Below the pieces are notes generated by a model. It was not told the origin of the DNA. It saw nothing but the letters and a program-made list of their open reading frames with translations, and searched no databases. Both the position numbers and the translations under genes were made by a program. A DNA stretch of 64,000 nt, taken from assembly GCF_003121485.1 (NCBI RefSeq), contig NZ_QAVX01000010.1, positions 88,100 to 152,099 on the forward strand. The letters run 5' to 3'. Below, piece after piece: positions 1 through 10,803 of this stretch. This DNA is from Dyella sp. C11 (GTDB lineage: Bacteria; Pseudomonadota; Gammaproteobacteria; Xanthomonadales; Rhodanobacteraceae). Positions within the stretch are counted from its first letter, which is position 1. Every line of letters begins with the position of its first letter.

Positions 1-742
1 GGTGGCGCATCAGGCAGCGCTCGAGGCCGTAGTGCAGGCTCACGTAGCTGCGTTCGATGCACTCGCGCACATGCTCCACTTCCTCCGGGGCCGGCTGGCT
101 ACCCATAAGGGTACAAACGATCTCCAGCGCCTCCCAGGGATGAGTATCGTCATAGGCGGCGTGAAGCTGAAGCCACCGAAGGGTCGACTTGCGGCCAGTC
201 GCCGGCAGGCTGTTGGCATAGGCCACGCTGTCAAACACCTTCTGGGACCATTCGCCCGTGACGCCTTCGATGGCGTAGTTGGTGGCAGCGATGCCGGCGG
301 CCAGCGTGTCGCGGCCGCACACGTCGTGGCACCACTCCGCCGCCGTCTGCGTACCGCGCGGTGGCATGCCGTCGATGATTTCTTCACGTGACACGCCTGC
401 ACCCTCGGCCCAGTCCAGCCAGTACTCCGCGTGGTTCTGCTCGACACGAATGTTACGTACCAGCCAGCGCCGGGCCATGTTGTCGCCGGCACTGCGTCCA
501 TAACGCGTCTTGAGCAAATTCAACGCCATGAAGGAGGGGAATTGCTCGATCAGCGACCACGTGCCCACCATGAAGTTGCGCATGGTGGAGAGGTCGATGC
601 TGCCATCGGCCATCATGTCCCACATCACGTGATCGCGGACGCTCCGGCGGGCGGGTTCGCAGGCCTCGATCATGTCACGTGCCCATTTCGGGTAGCTGGA
701 CAGTTCGGTCAGCGAGCCGGTGCGTACAGTGTTGGTGTTCAT
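1..742 (-). CDS. TenA/PqqC/CADD-like heme-oxygenase-fold protein, cut by the window edge
   Basis: The gene runs off position 1; 247 codons are visible from an ATG that follows a GGAG ribosome site 7 bases upstream. The protein resembles the TenA/PqqC/CADD helical family, which includes thiaminase II, PQQ synthase and non-heme diiron CADD proteins. Visible support: EQNHAEYW with Glu101 and His104, Glu159 in AIEGVTGEW, and LHAAYDDTH, where His194, Asp198 and His201 keep the His-x3-Asp-x2-His spacing of the CADD metal site. The first ligand pair is spaced differently from CADD, so metal binding is inferred only. No thiamine or PQQ gene lies nearby, so the substrate cannot be named. The C-terminus is missing. 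Confidence 0.75.
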   Translation of the reverse strand, partial: MNTNTVRTGSLTELSSYPKWARDMIEACEPARRSVRDHVMWDMMADGSIDLSTMRNFMVGTWSLIEQFPSFMALNLLKTRYGRSAGDNMARRWLVRNIRVEQNHAEYWLDWAEGAGVSREEIIDGMPPRGTQTAAEWCHDVCGRDTLAAGIAATNYAIEGVTGEWSQKVFDSVAYANSLPATGRKSTLRWLQLHAAYDDTHPWEALEIVCTLMGSQPAPEEVEHVRECIERSYVSLHYGLERCLMRH

Positions 743-787
743 GCAGTTTCTCCAGTCAATCAGGGAATTCCGCCGGACCCTGCCGGC

Positions 788-812
788 GGTCCGGCGCACG
801 CTGCGCCGGACC
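788..812. repeat. Perfect 11-bp inverted repeat with a 3-base loop
   Basis: Two 11-base arms (GGTCCGGCGCA and its exact complement) flank CGC. It lies in the 335-base gap between the TenA-like and MAPEG genes, about 45 bases upstream of the TenA-like ATG. No T-run follows, so a rho-independent terminator is unlikely. It could be a REP-type dispersed palindrome or an operator. I see nothing else convincing in this gap. Confidence 0.6.
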
Positions 813-1077
813 TGCAGTGTGGTCACGCTGGAGATGCCTTGCGAACGCTCCGCCTCAGACCCGTTCGCGAAGACGGGCACAAGGCATTGACATGACTGAA
901 GAAAACAAAAGTTATATGACGTTCCCGGCGGGCCTGCCTGCCATAAAAATGGCGACAAAATATTGGCGGACGTCGGACTTTTGACGCCCCGGGCCAGGCC
1001 CGCTCCTCATCAGGACAGGACAAATGGACGTCCACGCGAGCCATGGCAACCTGCCCGCCCAGGAGTTTGAAACCGGC

Positions 1078-1476
1078 TCAGTGGGCGCCGATGAGGCCGG
1101 ACAACACCATGATCAAACCGGCCACCGACGCCATCCACACCAGCGTGCGCACATAGGGAATGCCGATCGCGTAGACCGGCAGGTAGACCAGGCGAGCCCA
1201 GAAATACAGCTCCGCTCCGAGCGCGGTGGTGCTGTTGGTGCACTGCCCCACCAATACGGCAAGTACCGCGGCAGCGAAGAAGGCAAACGTTTCCAGGAAA
1301 TTCCGCTGGGCACGCTCGGCGCGCGCGGCCATGCCCGTCAGCGGTGTACACGCGCCGTCGCGGTTGCTGGCATTCCAGGCCATGCCTCGCTGTCCAGTCA
1401 TCAGCACCGCGGCAAAGCACAGGTAAACCAGGCCCAGTACTGTCGACCAACCCAACATCTTCAGTTCGACCGGCAT
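1078..1476 (-). CDS. MAPEG family integral membrane protein
   Basis: A 132-residue protein with four predicted membrane helices (about residues 8-28, 60-80, 88-108 and 112-130). The loop and helix segment RAERAQRNFLETFAFF and the later ARLVYLPVYAIGIPYVR match the conserved Arg/Asn/Glu and Tyr/Gly/Arg pattern of MAPEG proteins, the family of membrane glutathione and eicosanoid enzymes. The function of most bacterial members is unknown. The chosen ATG has a GAGGAG site 6 bases upstream; an in-frame start 60 bases further up lacks one. It is followed on the same strand by the TenA-like gene after a long gap, so co-transcription is unclear. Confidence 0.85.
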   Translation of the reverse strand: MPVELKMLGWSTVLGLVYLCFAAVLMTGQRGMAWNASNRDGACTPLTGMAARAERAQRNFLETFAFFAAAVLAVLVGQCTNSTTALGAELYFWARLVYLPVYAIGIPYVRTLVWMASVAGLIMVLSGLIGAH

Positions 1477-1551
1477 GTCGCACTCCTCGTGGGATGTGGC
1501 GACATGATGCGCGCCGCGGGCGTGCGGCACCACCAACGGCCCGACCGGGGA

Positions 1552-2565
1552 TCAGGGCTGCGTATGGCTCACCACGTTACGCGCAAGGTCGGCAAACAGC
1601 GCGTCGCGCGCCTTGTCCGTCATGGGCGAGTCCATCAGGAAGGCCGCGACCAGCACCGTGTGTCCGTTGGGCCAGGTGATGATGCCGATGTCGTTGAATG
1701 CGCCACGGCGATCCTCGAACGACGCCGAAGTACCGGTCTTGTCGGCGAAACGGACATTCGCAGGAAGCCCCGCGCGAAGCCGGTTGGGAATGGTTTGCGC
1801 CGCCATCATCGCCAGCAGGCGTTGCGTTGAAGCGGGTGACAGCAACTCCTGTTTCACCAGCTTGTGCAGGAAATCGATGGCGGCTTCCGGCGTGGAACGA
1901 TTGCGCGGATCGGCCAGGAACGCCTCGTAACCCCGACGATAACGTTGCCGCGCCGCTTCGGCACTTTCGCAGGCAGGCGGTGTTTCGCCCGGCCTCAAGC
2001 CTTCGAACACCTGCGCCACGCCGGCCTCGTCCATGTCCACCCGCATGCCGTTGATGCCGTGCGCATGCAGATAACCCGTGACTACCGAAGCGCCACCCAC
2101 GGCGCGTATCAATGCGTTGACGGCCGTGTTGTCGCTTTCAGTCACCGCCGCTTTCAAAAGCTGTTCGACGGTGAACGTCATACGCTCGCCGCGAAAATGC
2201 GCACCGACCGAAGGAATGGCCGAGCCGCCCTGCACCTGGTCGCGTGTGATGGTTACCGACTGCTTCAGCGACATCGACCCGTCATCGATGCGCGACAACA
2301 CCGCAGCGGCCACCGGCGCCTTGAACATGCTCATCATGGGAAAGTCGCGGCCCGCATTCACATGCGCGGATGCTCCCGTGGACAAGTCCAGCACCGCCAC
2401 GCCGAGCGTCGCCGGCTGGGCACGTTGCGCCAGTGCATCCAATGCTTGCTGAAGTGAATCGCCGGGCACTGCCGGGCCAGCCATCGAAGACATGGGCCAT
2501 GCACCGAGGCACGCGATGGCGAAAACGGCCGCGCCCAGTGCGCGGCGTGCTTGCGGGAGAAACAT
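1552..2565 (-). CDS. Class A beta-lactamase-like serine hydrolase, exported
   Basis: 337 residues with a clear signal peptide (about 1-29, ending SSMAG). The penicillin-binding fold motifs are present: Ser79-Met-Phe-Lys82 (SxxK), Ser144-Asp-Asn146 (SDN) and Lys276-Thr-Gly (KTG). These support a periplasmic serine beta-lactamase or a close relative. The omega loop is unusual: no canonical ExELN is visible, and the best candidate for Glu166 is Glu214 in YEAFLADPRNRSTPEAA, where the downstream part aligns with the usual D-x-R-x-x-T segment. This recalls the divergent A2 (PER/CfxA-like) group. Hydrolysis of drugs is therefore inferred, not shown. The start follows an AGGGA site. No ampR-type regulator adjoins it. 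Confidence 0.8.
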   Translation of the reverse strand: MFLPQARRALGAAVFAIACLGAWPMSSMAGPAVPGDSLQQALDALAQRAQPATLGVAVLDLSTGASAHVNAGRDFPMMSMFKAPVAAAVLSRIDDGSMSLKQSVTITRDQVQGGSAIPSVGAHFRGERMTFTVEQLLKAAVTESDNTAVNALIRAVGGASVVTGYLHAHGINGMRVDMDEAGVAQVFEGLRPGETPPACESAEAARQRYRRGYEAFLADPRNRSTPEAAIDFLHKLVKQELLSPASTQRLLAMMAAQTIPNRLRAGLPANVRFADKTGTSASFEDRRGAFNDIGIITWPNGHTVLVAAFLMDSPMTDKARDALFADLARNVVSHTQP

Positions 2566-2690
2566 GGGGAATCCCTGCGTGTCGGTAACCGCCGGACACT
2601 CTTGCAGCGGCATGTGGCAATCCCGGGGCAGCCACCTGCCCGGCTGCGGACAACCGGAGCCCGGCGCAGCGCGCCAGGCTCCGTCACGCG

Positions 2691-4361
2691 TTACAGCATG
2701 GGCAGGTTCAGCCCCTGCTCTTTCGCACACTCGATGGCGATCTCGTAGCCGGCGTCGGCATGACGCATCACGCCCGTGCCCGGATCGTTCCACAGCACGC
2801 GCGCGATGCGCTTGTCGGCCGCTTCGCTGCCATCGCATACGATGACCACGCCCGAGTGCTGCGAGTAACCCATGCCCACGCCACCGCCGTGGTGCAGCGA
2901 CACCCACGTGGCACCGCCGGCCACGTTGAGCATGGCGTTGAGCAGCGGCCAGTCGCTGACCGCATCCGAACCATCACGCATAGCTTCGGTTTCGCGGTTG
3001 GGGCTGGCAACGGAGCCGGAATCGAGGTGATCGCGACCGATCACCACCGGTGCCTTCAATTCACCGTTGCGCACCATTTCGTTGAACGCCAGGCCCAGCT
3101 TGTGGCGCAGCCCCAGGCCCACCCAGCAGATGCGCGCCGGCAGGCCCTGGAAGCTGATGCGCTCCCTGGCCATGTCCAGCCAGCGGTGCAGGTGCGGATC
3201 GTCGGGGATCAGCTCCTTCACCTTCTGGTCGGTCTTGTAGATGTCTTCCGGATCGCCCGAGAGCGCCACCCAGCGGAACGGACCCACGCCGCGGCAGAAC
3301 AGCGGACGCACGAACGCGGGCACGAAACCCGGGAACGCAAAGGCATTCGCCAGGCCTTCGTCCTTCGCCATCTGGCGGATGTTGTTGCCGTAGTCGAAGG
3401 TGGGAATGCCCTGCGCATGGAACGCGAGCATGGCTTCCACATGCTGCTTCATCGACTGCTTGGCAGCCTTTGCCGTGCCGGCCGGATCGCTCTTGCGACG
3501 CTCGAACCACTCGTCCACCGTCCAGCCCAGCGGCAGGTAACCGTTGACCGGATCGTGCGCGCTGGTCTGGTCGGTGACGGCATCGGGGCGCACGCCGCGA
3601 CGCACGAGTTCCGGCAGCACTTCCGCGGCGTTGCCGAGCAGCGCGATGGACTTGGCTTCGCCGGCAGCCGTGTACTTGGCAATGCGTGCGAGCGCGTCGT
3701 CCAGGTCGGTGGCCTGCTCGTCGACGTAACGCGTCTTCAGGCGGAAATCGATGCTCTTCTGCTGGCATTCGATATTGAGCGAACAGGCGCCCGCCAGCGT
3801 GGCCGCCAATGGCTGCGCGCCGCCCATGCCGCCCAAGCCGGCGGTGAGAATCCATTTGCCCTTCAGGCTGCCGTTGTAGTGCTGGCGCCCCATTTCCACG
3901 AACGTCTCGTACGTGCCCTGCACGATGCCCTGCGAACCGATGTAGATCCACGAGCCGGCCGTCATCTGGCCGTACATCATCAAGCCCTTCTTATCGAGCT
4001 CGTTGAAGTGCTCCCAGTTGGACCACGCCGGCACCAGGTTGGAATTGGCCAGCAACACGCGCGGCGCATCGGCATGGGTCGGGAACACGCCCACCGGCTT
4101 GCCGGACTGGATCAGCAACGTCTCGTTGTCGTTGAGCTCGCGCAGCGCCCGCAGGATCGCGTCGAAACATTCCCAGTTGCGCGCCGCACGACCAATGCCG
4201 CCGTAAACAACCAGCTCGGCCGGGTTCTCGGCCACTTCCGGGTCGAGGTTGTTCTGCAACATGCGGTACGGCGCTTCGGTGAGCCAGCTCTTGCAGGTCA
4301 GCTCAGCGCCGCGCGGCGCGCGGATGGTGCGGGTGGTGTCGATAAGGGTGGGAGCGGTCAT
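2691..4361 (-). CDS. hutU: Urocanate hydratase
   Basis: 556 residues, the normal length for HutU, matching the family along its whole length. The enzyme hydrates urocanate to imidazolonepropionate with tightly bound NAD, the second step of histidine degradation, in the cytosol. Characteristic segments include [15 protein letters not shown] (NAD-binding region), [33 protein letters not shown] with the expected catalytic Cys near residue 410, and [15 protein letters not shown]. The ATG at [10 protein letters not shown] is the family-like start; its ribosome site is weak. Here hutU stands alone, about 20 kb from hutF and hutI. No HutC-type operator was seen upstream. Confidence 0.97.
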   Translation of the reverse strand: MTAPTLIDTTRTIRAPRGAELTCKSWLTEAPYRMLQNNLDPEVAENPAELVVYGGIGRAARNWECFDAILRALRELNDNETLLIQSGKPVGVFPTHADAPRVLLANSNLVPAWSNWEHFNELDKKGLMMYGQMTAGSWIYIGSQGIVQGTYETFVEMGRQHYNGSLKGKWILTAGLGGMGGAQPLAATLAGACSLNIECQQKSIDFRLKTRYVDEQATDLDDALARIAKYTAAGEAKSIALLGNAAEVLPELVRRGVRPDAVTDQTSAHDPVNGYLPLGWTVDEWFERRKSDPAGTAKAAKQSMKQHVEAMLAFHAQGIPTFDYGNNIRQMAKDEGLANAFAFPGFVPAFVRPLFCRGVGPFRWVALSGDPEDIYKTDQKVKELIPDDPHLHRWLDMARERISFQGLPARICWVGLGLRHKLGLAFNEMVRNGELKAPVVIGRDHLDSGSVASPNRETEAMRDGSDAVSDWPLLNAMLNVAGGATWVSLHHGGGVGMGYSQHSGVVIVCDGSEAADKRIARVLWNDPGTGVMRHADAGYEIAIECAKEQGLNLPML

Positions 4362-4510
4362 GGGAAGCGTCACAGCCAGGGGAAAACCCGATTGTGGCGA
4401 GGCGCGACGACGCCCGCAAACCGCACTGCGGCAAAGCCCGGCCGGGCGGCCTTCCGGCACTGTTGTGCGCCAGCGCCGCAAGGACATGCTTGAGCCCCCG
4501 CCACGGAGAC

Positions 4511-5080
4511 ATGCCCATGCTGCGTTCCCTGGTTCTGCTCGCCGCCTCCGCCGCTGCGTCGGCCAGCCATGCGCAAACGCCCGCGCCGGATACGCCGCGC
4601 TGCGCCGTCTGGCAACGAGAGCTCTCGTTCGCCCACGCGGTGGAGCAACACGACGCGGCAGCGTTCGCCCAGCACATCGAGACCGACGCCGTTTTTGCAG
4701 CGAACACGCCGCATCCGCAGCGCGGCCGGGCCACCATCGTGGAGCAATGGAAACCCTTGATCGAAGGCAAACGCCTGCGCGTACGCTGGTATCCGGCGAT
4801 CGTGATCCAGGCGGGCGACCCGAACATCGTGCTGTCCAGCGGACCTGCGCTGCTCGAAAACCTCGCGCCGAACGCGAACCCGCACTACACGCTGATCGCG
4901 TTCAGCACCGTATGGCATCGCGGCACCGATGGAACGTGGCGCGTGATGTTCGATGGCGGCGATGAAGGTCGCCCCGCGACGGCGAAGGATGTGTCGGACT
5001 TTGAAGCGGGGCGGCGAACACAATGCTCTTCCGATCTCGCCTCGCTTGCGACCATGCACGGAAAGCCCGACGGGTATTGA
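4511..5080 (+). CDS. Exported SnoaL/NTF2-like (DUF4440-type) protein
   Basis: 189 residues. A signal peptide (about 1-20, ending ASASHAQ) is followed by a domain of the cone-shaped NTF2/SnoaL type: the helix with [36 protein letters not shown], then strands ending in [16 protein letters not shown]. Such domains serve as small-molecule enzymes or unassigned binding modules; the ligand cannot be read from the sequence. The ATG follows a GGAGA site; a second ATG two codons later is possible. It is divergent from hutU over a 149-base gap in which no clear operator was found. Confidence 0.75.
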   Translation: MPMLRSLVLLAASAAASASHAQTPAPDTPRCAVWQRELSFAHAVEQHDAAAFAQHIETDAVFAANTPHPQRGRATIVEQWKPLIEGKRLRVRWYPAIVIQAGDPNIVLSSGPALLENLAPNANPHYTLIAFSTVWHRGTDGTWRVMFDGGDEGRPATAKDVSDFEAGRRTQCSSDLASLATMHGKPDGY

Positions 5081-5129
5081 TGTCCGAAAACGGCGAGTCA
5101 GCCCGGGAACGCGGTGCTAGCCTTGTCCC

Positions 5130-6626
5130 ATGACATCCATCCACGACCAGCTGATCCCGGACGACAAGACCTGCGAGCAGGCGCGCCTGAGCCGCGACGC
5201 CCGCTTCGACGGGCTGTTTTTCACGGCGGTCACCAGCACGCGCATCTATTGCCGGCCGGTATGCCCGGCGCCACCGCCGAAGCCTGAAAACGTTCGCTAC
5301 TACGAAAGCGCGGCGGCGGCGGAAGCGGCAGGTTTTCGTCCCTGCCTGCGCTGCCGTCCGGAACTCGCTCCCGGCAACGATGCGTGGCAGCGCGGCGATC
5401 ACGTGATTGCCCGCACGCTGAAGCTGATGGACAGCGGCGTTTTCGATGAGCTGTCCGTGGACGACATGGCCGAACGCGTGGGCCTTGGTGCACGCCAATT
5501 GCGTCGCGTGTTCGTGGATCGCCTCGGTGCGCCGCCGATCAGCGTGCACACCACGCGCCGTCTTCTGTTTGCCAAGCAGCTGCTCACCGAAACGACGATG
5601 CCAGTGACGGATGTGGCGCTGGCGTCCGGTTTTCGCAGCCTGCGCCGCTTCAATGCCGCGTTCCTTCAAGCCAACCGCATGGCGCCGCGCGACTTGCGTC
5701 GCCATCCCAGCGCAGCCACACCGGATGCCATCACGCTGCGGCTCGGCTACCGGCCGCCTTACGATTTCGAAGCCATCCTTGCGTTCCTGCGTGGGCGCGC
5801 CCTGCCCGGGGTGGAGCATGTGGATGAGCACAGCTACGCGCGTGTGTTCGGCGCACCCGATGCGCCGGGCTGGCTGCGCCTGAGCGCATGGCCCAAAGGC
5901 GACCACGCGTTGCGACTGGAACTGCATTGCCCGCAACCGGCGCAGATGCTCGGCGTGGTCGGCAAGCTGCGACGCATGTTCGATCTGGATGCGAATCCGC
6001 GTTCCATCGGCGATGCGCTGAAGGAAAGCCCCGTGTTGCGACCGTTGCTGCGCAAGCGGCCAGGGTTGCGGCTGCCGGGTGGCTGGGACGGTTTTGAAAT
6101 CGCGGTACGCGCCATTCTTGGACAGCAGGTGAGCGTGGCTGCCGCGCGCACGCTTGCGATACGCATCGTGCAGCGCTTTGGCACGCCGGTGGTATCGCCT
6201 ATTCCGGGACTTGAGCGACTGTTTCCCGGGCCGGAAGCGCTGGTCGACGCCGACCTGCGCGCCGTAGGCCTTACCACTGCACGTGCAGCCACCGTGCGTG
6301 GCGTGGCGCAGGCCCTGCTCGATGGACGCATCGATTTCCGCAGCGAACAACCGCTGGATGAATTCGTCGAACGCTGGGTGACGCTTCCGGGTATCGGCGA
6401 ATGGACCGCGCACTACATGGCGATGCGCGCGCTCAGTCATCCCGATGCCTTCCCTGCCGCCGATCTGATCCTGCGTCGCGCAGCGGCAGGTGATGGTCCG
6501 GAGCTGTCGACGAGAGCGCTGACATCACTGGCGGAAGCGTGGCGTCCGTGGCGGGCGTATTCCGTGATGCATCTGTGGCGCAGCGCCTCGGACGCCGCCA
6601 AGCCGACCAACACGAAGGCAGCGTGA
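5130..6626 (+). CDS. Ada-AlkA fusion: methyl-phosphotriester/AraC domain plus 3-methyladenine DNA glycosylase
   Basis: 498 residues in three parts. Residues 20-85 are the Ada metal-binding domain with Cys41, Cys45, Cys72 and Cys75, where Cys41 is the expected methyl acceptor from DNA phosphotriesters. Residues 90-195 are an AraC-type helix-turn-helix (LSVDDMAERVGLGARQLRR). Residues 200-498 are the AlkA N-domain and helix-hairpin-helix glycosylase, with LPGIGEWTAHYMAMRA and a likely catalytic Asp near 445 in PAADLIL. It should sense alkylated DNA and excise 3-methyladenine. The fusion is known in other bacteria. The stop overlaps the ogt start, so sensor, glycosylase and O6-repair form one unit. 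Confidence 0.95.
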   Translation: MTSIHDQLIPDDKTCEQARLSRDARFDGLFFTAVTSTRIYCRPVCPAPPPKPENVRYYESAAAAEAAGFRPCLRCRPELAPGNDAWQRGDHVIARTLKLMDSGVFDELSVDDMAERVGLGARQLRRVFVDRLGAPPISVHTTRRLLFAKQLLTETTMPVTDVALASGFRSLRRFNAAFLQANRMAPRDLRRHPSAATPDAITLRLGYRPPYDFEAILAFLRGRALPGVEHVDEHSYARVFGAPDAPGWLRLSAWPKGDHALRLELHCPQPAQMLGVVGKLRRMFDLDANPRSIGDALKESPVLRPLLRKRPGLRLPGGWDGFEIAVRAILGQQVSVAAARTLAIRIVQRFGTPVVSPIPGLERLFPGPEALVDADLRAVGLTTARAATVRGVAQALLDGRIDFRSEQPLDEFVERWVTLPGIGEWTAHYMAMRALSHPDAFPAADLILRRAAAGDGPELSTRALTSLAEAWRPWRAYSVMHLWRSASDAAKPTNTKAA

Positions 6627-7159
6627 TGTCCAGCGAAACCCTCTGGTACGACAACATGCCCACCCCCATCGGCACATTGATGCTGGTGGCGGACGACACA
6701 GGCCTGCGCGAAGTGTGGTTTTCCACCGGCCGCCAGCAGCGCACGCCGGACGAGAACTGGGTGCGTTCACGCGAACCGCTGGCCGAGGCCAGGCGACAAC
6801 TCGATGAATACTTCGCGGGCGAACGCCAGCACTTCGACCTGACGCTGCGTCCGCATGGCACGCCGTTTCAGCAACAGGTGTGGTGGGAGCTGGCACGCAT
6901 TCCGTATGGCACCACCATCAGCTATGGCGAGCTCGCACGACGCATCGATCACCCCCAAGCCATGCGTGCGGTGGGTGCGGCCAACGGACGAAATCCGCTG
7001 CCCATCATCCTGCCCTGCCATCGCGTCATCGGCGCCAACGGCAGCTTGACCGGTTTCGGCGGAGGCTTGCCGACCAAGCGTTTCCTGCTGTCGCTGGAAA
7101 GCCAGGTCAACGAAGGTGATCTGTTCGGCGTGCCGGCAGATATCGCCCGCGCACGCTGA
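6626..7159 (+). CDS. ogt: Methylated-DNA--[protein]-cysteine S-methyltransferase
   Basis: 177 residues. The suicide repair protein moves a methyl group from O6-methylguanine to its own Cys131 in the motif LPCHRVIG, preceded by the DNA-binding helix segment GTTISYGELARRI and AVGAANGRNP with the arginine-finger region. Length and lack of an N-terminal metal domain fit the Ogt/MGMT group rather than full Ada. The ATG shares its A with the TGA of the Ada-AlkA gene (TGATG), so translation is probably coupled. Regulation by the upstream AraC-type Ada domain is likely but inferred. Confidence 0.95.
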   Translation: MSSETLWYDNMPTPIGTLMLVADDTGLREVWFSTGRQQRTPDENWVRSREPLAEARRQLDEYFAGERQHFDLTLRPHGTPFQQQVWWELARIPYGTTISYGELARRIDHPQAMRAVGAANGRNPLPIILPCHRVIGANGSLTGFGGGLPTKRFLLSLESQVNEGDLFGVPADIARAR

Positions 7160-7189
7160 CTACGCGCGCTGGCAACTTGCGCAGGTTCA

Positions 7190-7495
7190 TCAGCGATCCG
7201 TGGCCACCGGTGGCGGCGTGACGGCGTTCTGGTAGGAGTCGAGGCGATGCGCCCCGTGCGAAAGCGTGTAGTTCTCGCGAGCGGGCGCCGGCTTGCTGCC
7301 CTTCGACGCCGAAGGTGCCTTCGCAGTGTCGTGCGATGAAGACGCATGGATTTGCGAAGCGGGCGTCGCAACGACAGCGCGATCCGCTTTTACACTTCTG
7401 GATGCGCTGGCAGGCACGCTCTGCGCGCCCGCGATGACGGGCGATGCCATGCAAGCGACGAGCGTCGCGTAAAAGAAAAGACGTGTAATGGTCAT
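7190..7495 (-). CDS. Small exported protein of unknown function
   Basis: 101 residues with a signal peptide (about 1-24, MTITRLFFYATLVACMASPVIAGAQ) and a low-complexity Ala/Ser/Lys mature part; no known domain was recognised. It ends 30 bases from ogt (convergent) and is divergent from the phosphodiesterase gene, the two starts being 48 bases apart. The signal peptide and coding-like composition argue that it is real, but no function can be assigned. Confidence 0.55.
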   Translation of the reverse strand: MTITRLFFYATLVACMASPVIAGAQSVPASASRSVKADRAVVATPASQIHASSSHDTAKAPSASKGSKPAPARENYTLSHGAHRLDSYQNAVTPPPVATDR

Positions 7496-7543
7496 ACGCC
7501 TGGGCGATCATACGGCCTTTGTATCGATACTAAGCCATTGCGT

Positions 7544-8839
7544 ATGAAGATCTTGTTTCGCCCGCTGCTCTGCACGCTCATCGCGGTAGCAGCAGGTTGT
7601 GCCACACCCTCGCACACGTCCACGAACACGGCGTCATCCGCGCCTTCGGCACCGAAGGCAGCAACCATCAAGGCGGCCCCCGCGCCGCTGTTGCTGATTT
7701 CCATCGACGGCTATCGCACCGACTATCTCTCGCGTGGCCTCAGCCCCACGCTGCAGTCGCTGGCCGACCATGGCGTGCATGCCACCGATGGCATGCAGCC
7801 GTCGTTTCCGTCGCTGACCTTCCCCAACCACTACACCATCGTCACCGGCTTGCGCCCTGATCACCATGGCATCGTCAACAACACGATGAGCGATCCGGTG
7901 CTTGGCAAGTTCTCGCTCGGCAATCGCGATGCGGTGAGCAACGGCCGCTGGTGGAGTGAAGGCACGCCGCTGTGGGAAACCGTGCAGAAGAACGGCATGA
8001 CCAGCGCCACCATGTTCTGGCCCGGCTCCGAGGCCGACATCCACGGCGAACATCCGCGTTTCTGGAAGCCGTACGACGGCAATGTCACGGCGACGGAGCG
8101 CGTCGACCAGGTGCTGTCGTGGCTGGATCTTCCGGTGGCCGAGCGGCCCAAGTTCATCACCTTGTACTTTGACGAAGTGGATCACGCCGGCCACGACTTC
8201 GGCCCCGATTCGCCGCAGGTCAACGAAGCCATCTCCCACACCGACGCCGCTCTTGCGCGCCTGGTCGACGGCCTGAAAAAGCGCGGCCTGCTCGACCGCA
8301 TCAACATGATCGTGCTGGCCGATCACGGCATGGCGCCGGCGCCGTCACGCAATGTCGTGGTGGTGGACAAGCTCATCCCGATCAAGCATGTGGATGTAGT
8401 GGCTACCGGCGTGCTCGCGGGCTTCAACCCCAAGCCGGGCTACGACTTCGCCCGCATCGAAGCCTCGCTGGAAAAGCCGCAGAAACACATGACGTGCTGG
8501 GACAAGACCCGCGTGCCGGAACGCTTCGCCTACGGCAGCAACCCGCGCGTGCCGCAGCTGCTTTGCCTGGCCGATGTGGGCTGGCGCATTTCCACCAGCG
8601 ATTACCTGGCGAAGAAAAAGAAGCAGTCGCAAGGCGACCACGGCTACGACAATCAGGCGCCGCAGATGCAGGCCCTGTTCATCGCGCATGGCCCCGCTTT
8701 CCGCGAAGGCGCGCAGGTGCCGTCGTTCCCGAACGTGGACGTCTATCCGCTGATGACGCACCTGCTGGATGTACCGGCGGCGCAGAACGATGGTGACTAC
8801 AACGCCGTGAAGGACATGCTGAAGCCGGACGCGCAGTAA
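7544..8839 (+). CDS. Nucleotide pyrophosphatase/phosphodiesterase-type lipoprotein
   Basis: 431 residues, a lipoprotein with lipobox AVAAGC (Cys19), so probably membrane-anchored outside the cytoplasm. It belongs to the alkaline-phosphatase-superfamily phosphodiesterases (ENPP/NPP type). Zinc ligands and nucleophile are visible: Asp55 in SIDGYRTDY, Thr92 in PSLTFPNHYT, DEVDHAGHDFGP, ADHGM, and a late GDHGYDN. The family cleaves nucleotide pyrophosphates or phosphodiesters, with Thr as nucleophile; the substrate here is unknown. The ATG directly precedes the signal peptide; the longer reading frame upstream has no coding character. It ends before a stem-loop shared with the convergent VOC gene. 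Confidence 0.9.
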   Translation: MKILFRPLLCTLIAVAAGCATPSHTSTNTASSAPSAPKAATIKAAPAPLLLISIDGYRTDYLSRGLSPTLQSLADHGVHATDGMQPSFPSLTFPNHYTIVTGLRPDHHGIVNNTMSDPVLGKFSLGNRDAVSNGRWWSEGTPLWETVQKNGMTSATMFWPGSEADIHGEHPRFWKPYDGNVTATERVDQVLSWLDLPVAERPKFITLYFDEVDHAGHDFGPDSPQVNEAISHTDAALARLVDGLKKRGLLDRINMIVLADHGMAPAPSRNVVVVDKLIPIKHVDVVATGVLAGFNPKPGYDFARIEASLEKPQKHMTCWDKTRVPERFAYGSNPRVPQLLCLADVGWRISTSDYLAKKKKQSQGDHGYDNQAPQMQALFIAHGPAFREGAQVPSFPNVDVYPLMTHLLDVPAAQNDGDYNAVKDMLKPDAQ

Positions 8840-8853
8840 GGCGTCTCGCCTGC

Positions 8854-8880
8854 CGCAGGAGCGTGCAACGCGCTCCTGCG
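8854..8880. terminator. Stem-loop between convergent genes
   Basis: Perfect 10-bp stem (CGCAGGAGCG and its complement) with a 7-base loop, placed between the stop codons of the phosphodiesterase and VOC genes. There is no T-run, so it may be a weak bidirectional terminator or an mRNA-end stabiliser. Confidence 0.5.
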
Positions 8881-8887
8881 ACGCAGG

Positions 8888-10578
<1,691 letters not shown>

Positions 10579-10702
10579 GTTGCTGACGCCTCGATACTGC
10601 AGGGGTACAAGCATAAGACTTGCCGCGATTGTGTTCGACCCGCGGCTCGCTCAGGAAAGGGGTTGCAAGGCCAAAAGGCGCCCGGACCTGACAAAAAGTC
10701 CA

Positions 10703-10723
10703 TATCACGAGGGGAACGTGATA
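10703..10723. promoter_or_regulatory. Dyad, candidate operator between MFS and GGDEF genes
   Basis: Perfect 7-base arms TATCACG and CGTGATA separated by 7 bases, so the arm centres are about 14 bases apart. It lies 125 bases upstream of the MFS ATG and 81 bases upstream of the GGDEF ATG. Symmetry and position fit a repressor or activator site; the regulator is unknown and no regulator gene adjoins. Confidence 0.4.
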
Positions 10724-10803
10724 CATAAAGGCGCCGGGGCGACGTCCGAAGGATGGACCACCCCCGATGGCCGGTAACAGGGGACCGGCAGACAAGGGGG
10801 GAT

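Noticed and set aside
887..917. A TTGACA ... TTATAT pair that looks like a sigma-70 promoter on the plus strand
   Set aside because: The spacer is 19 bases, and no plus-strand gene follows for several kilobases; the 31-codon frame that starts at 891 has no coding signals.
2760..4493. Long open frame of 577 codons on the plus strand
   Set aside because: It is the antisense shadow of hutU in GC-rich DNA; composition (His/Arg/Gln-rich) is typical for a shadow frame.
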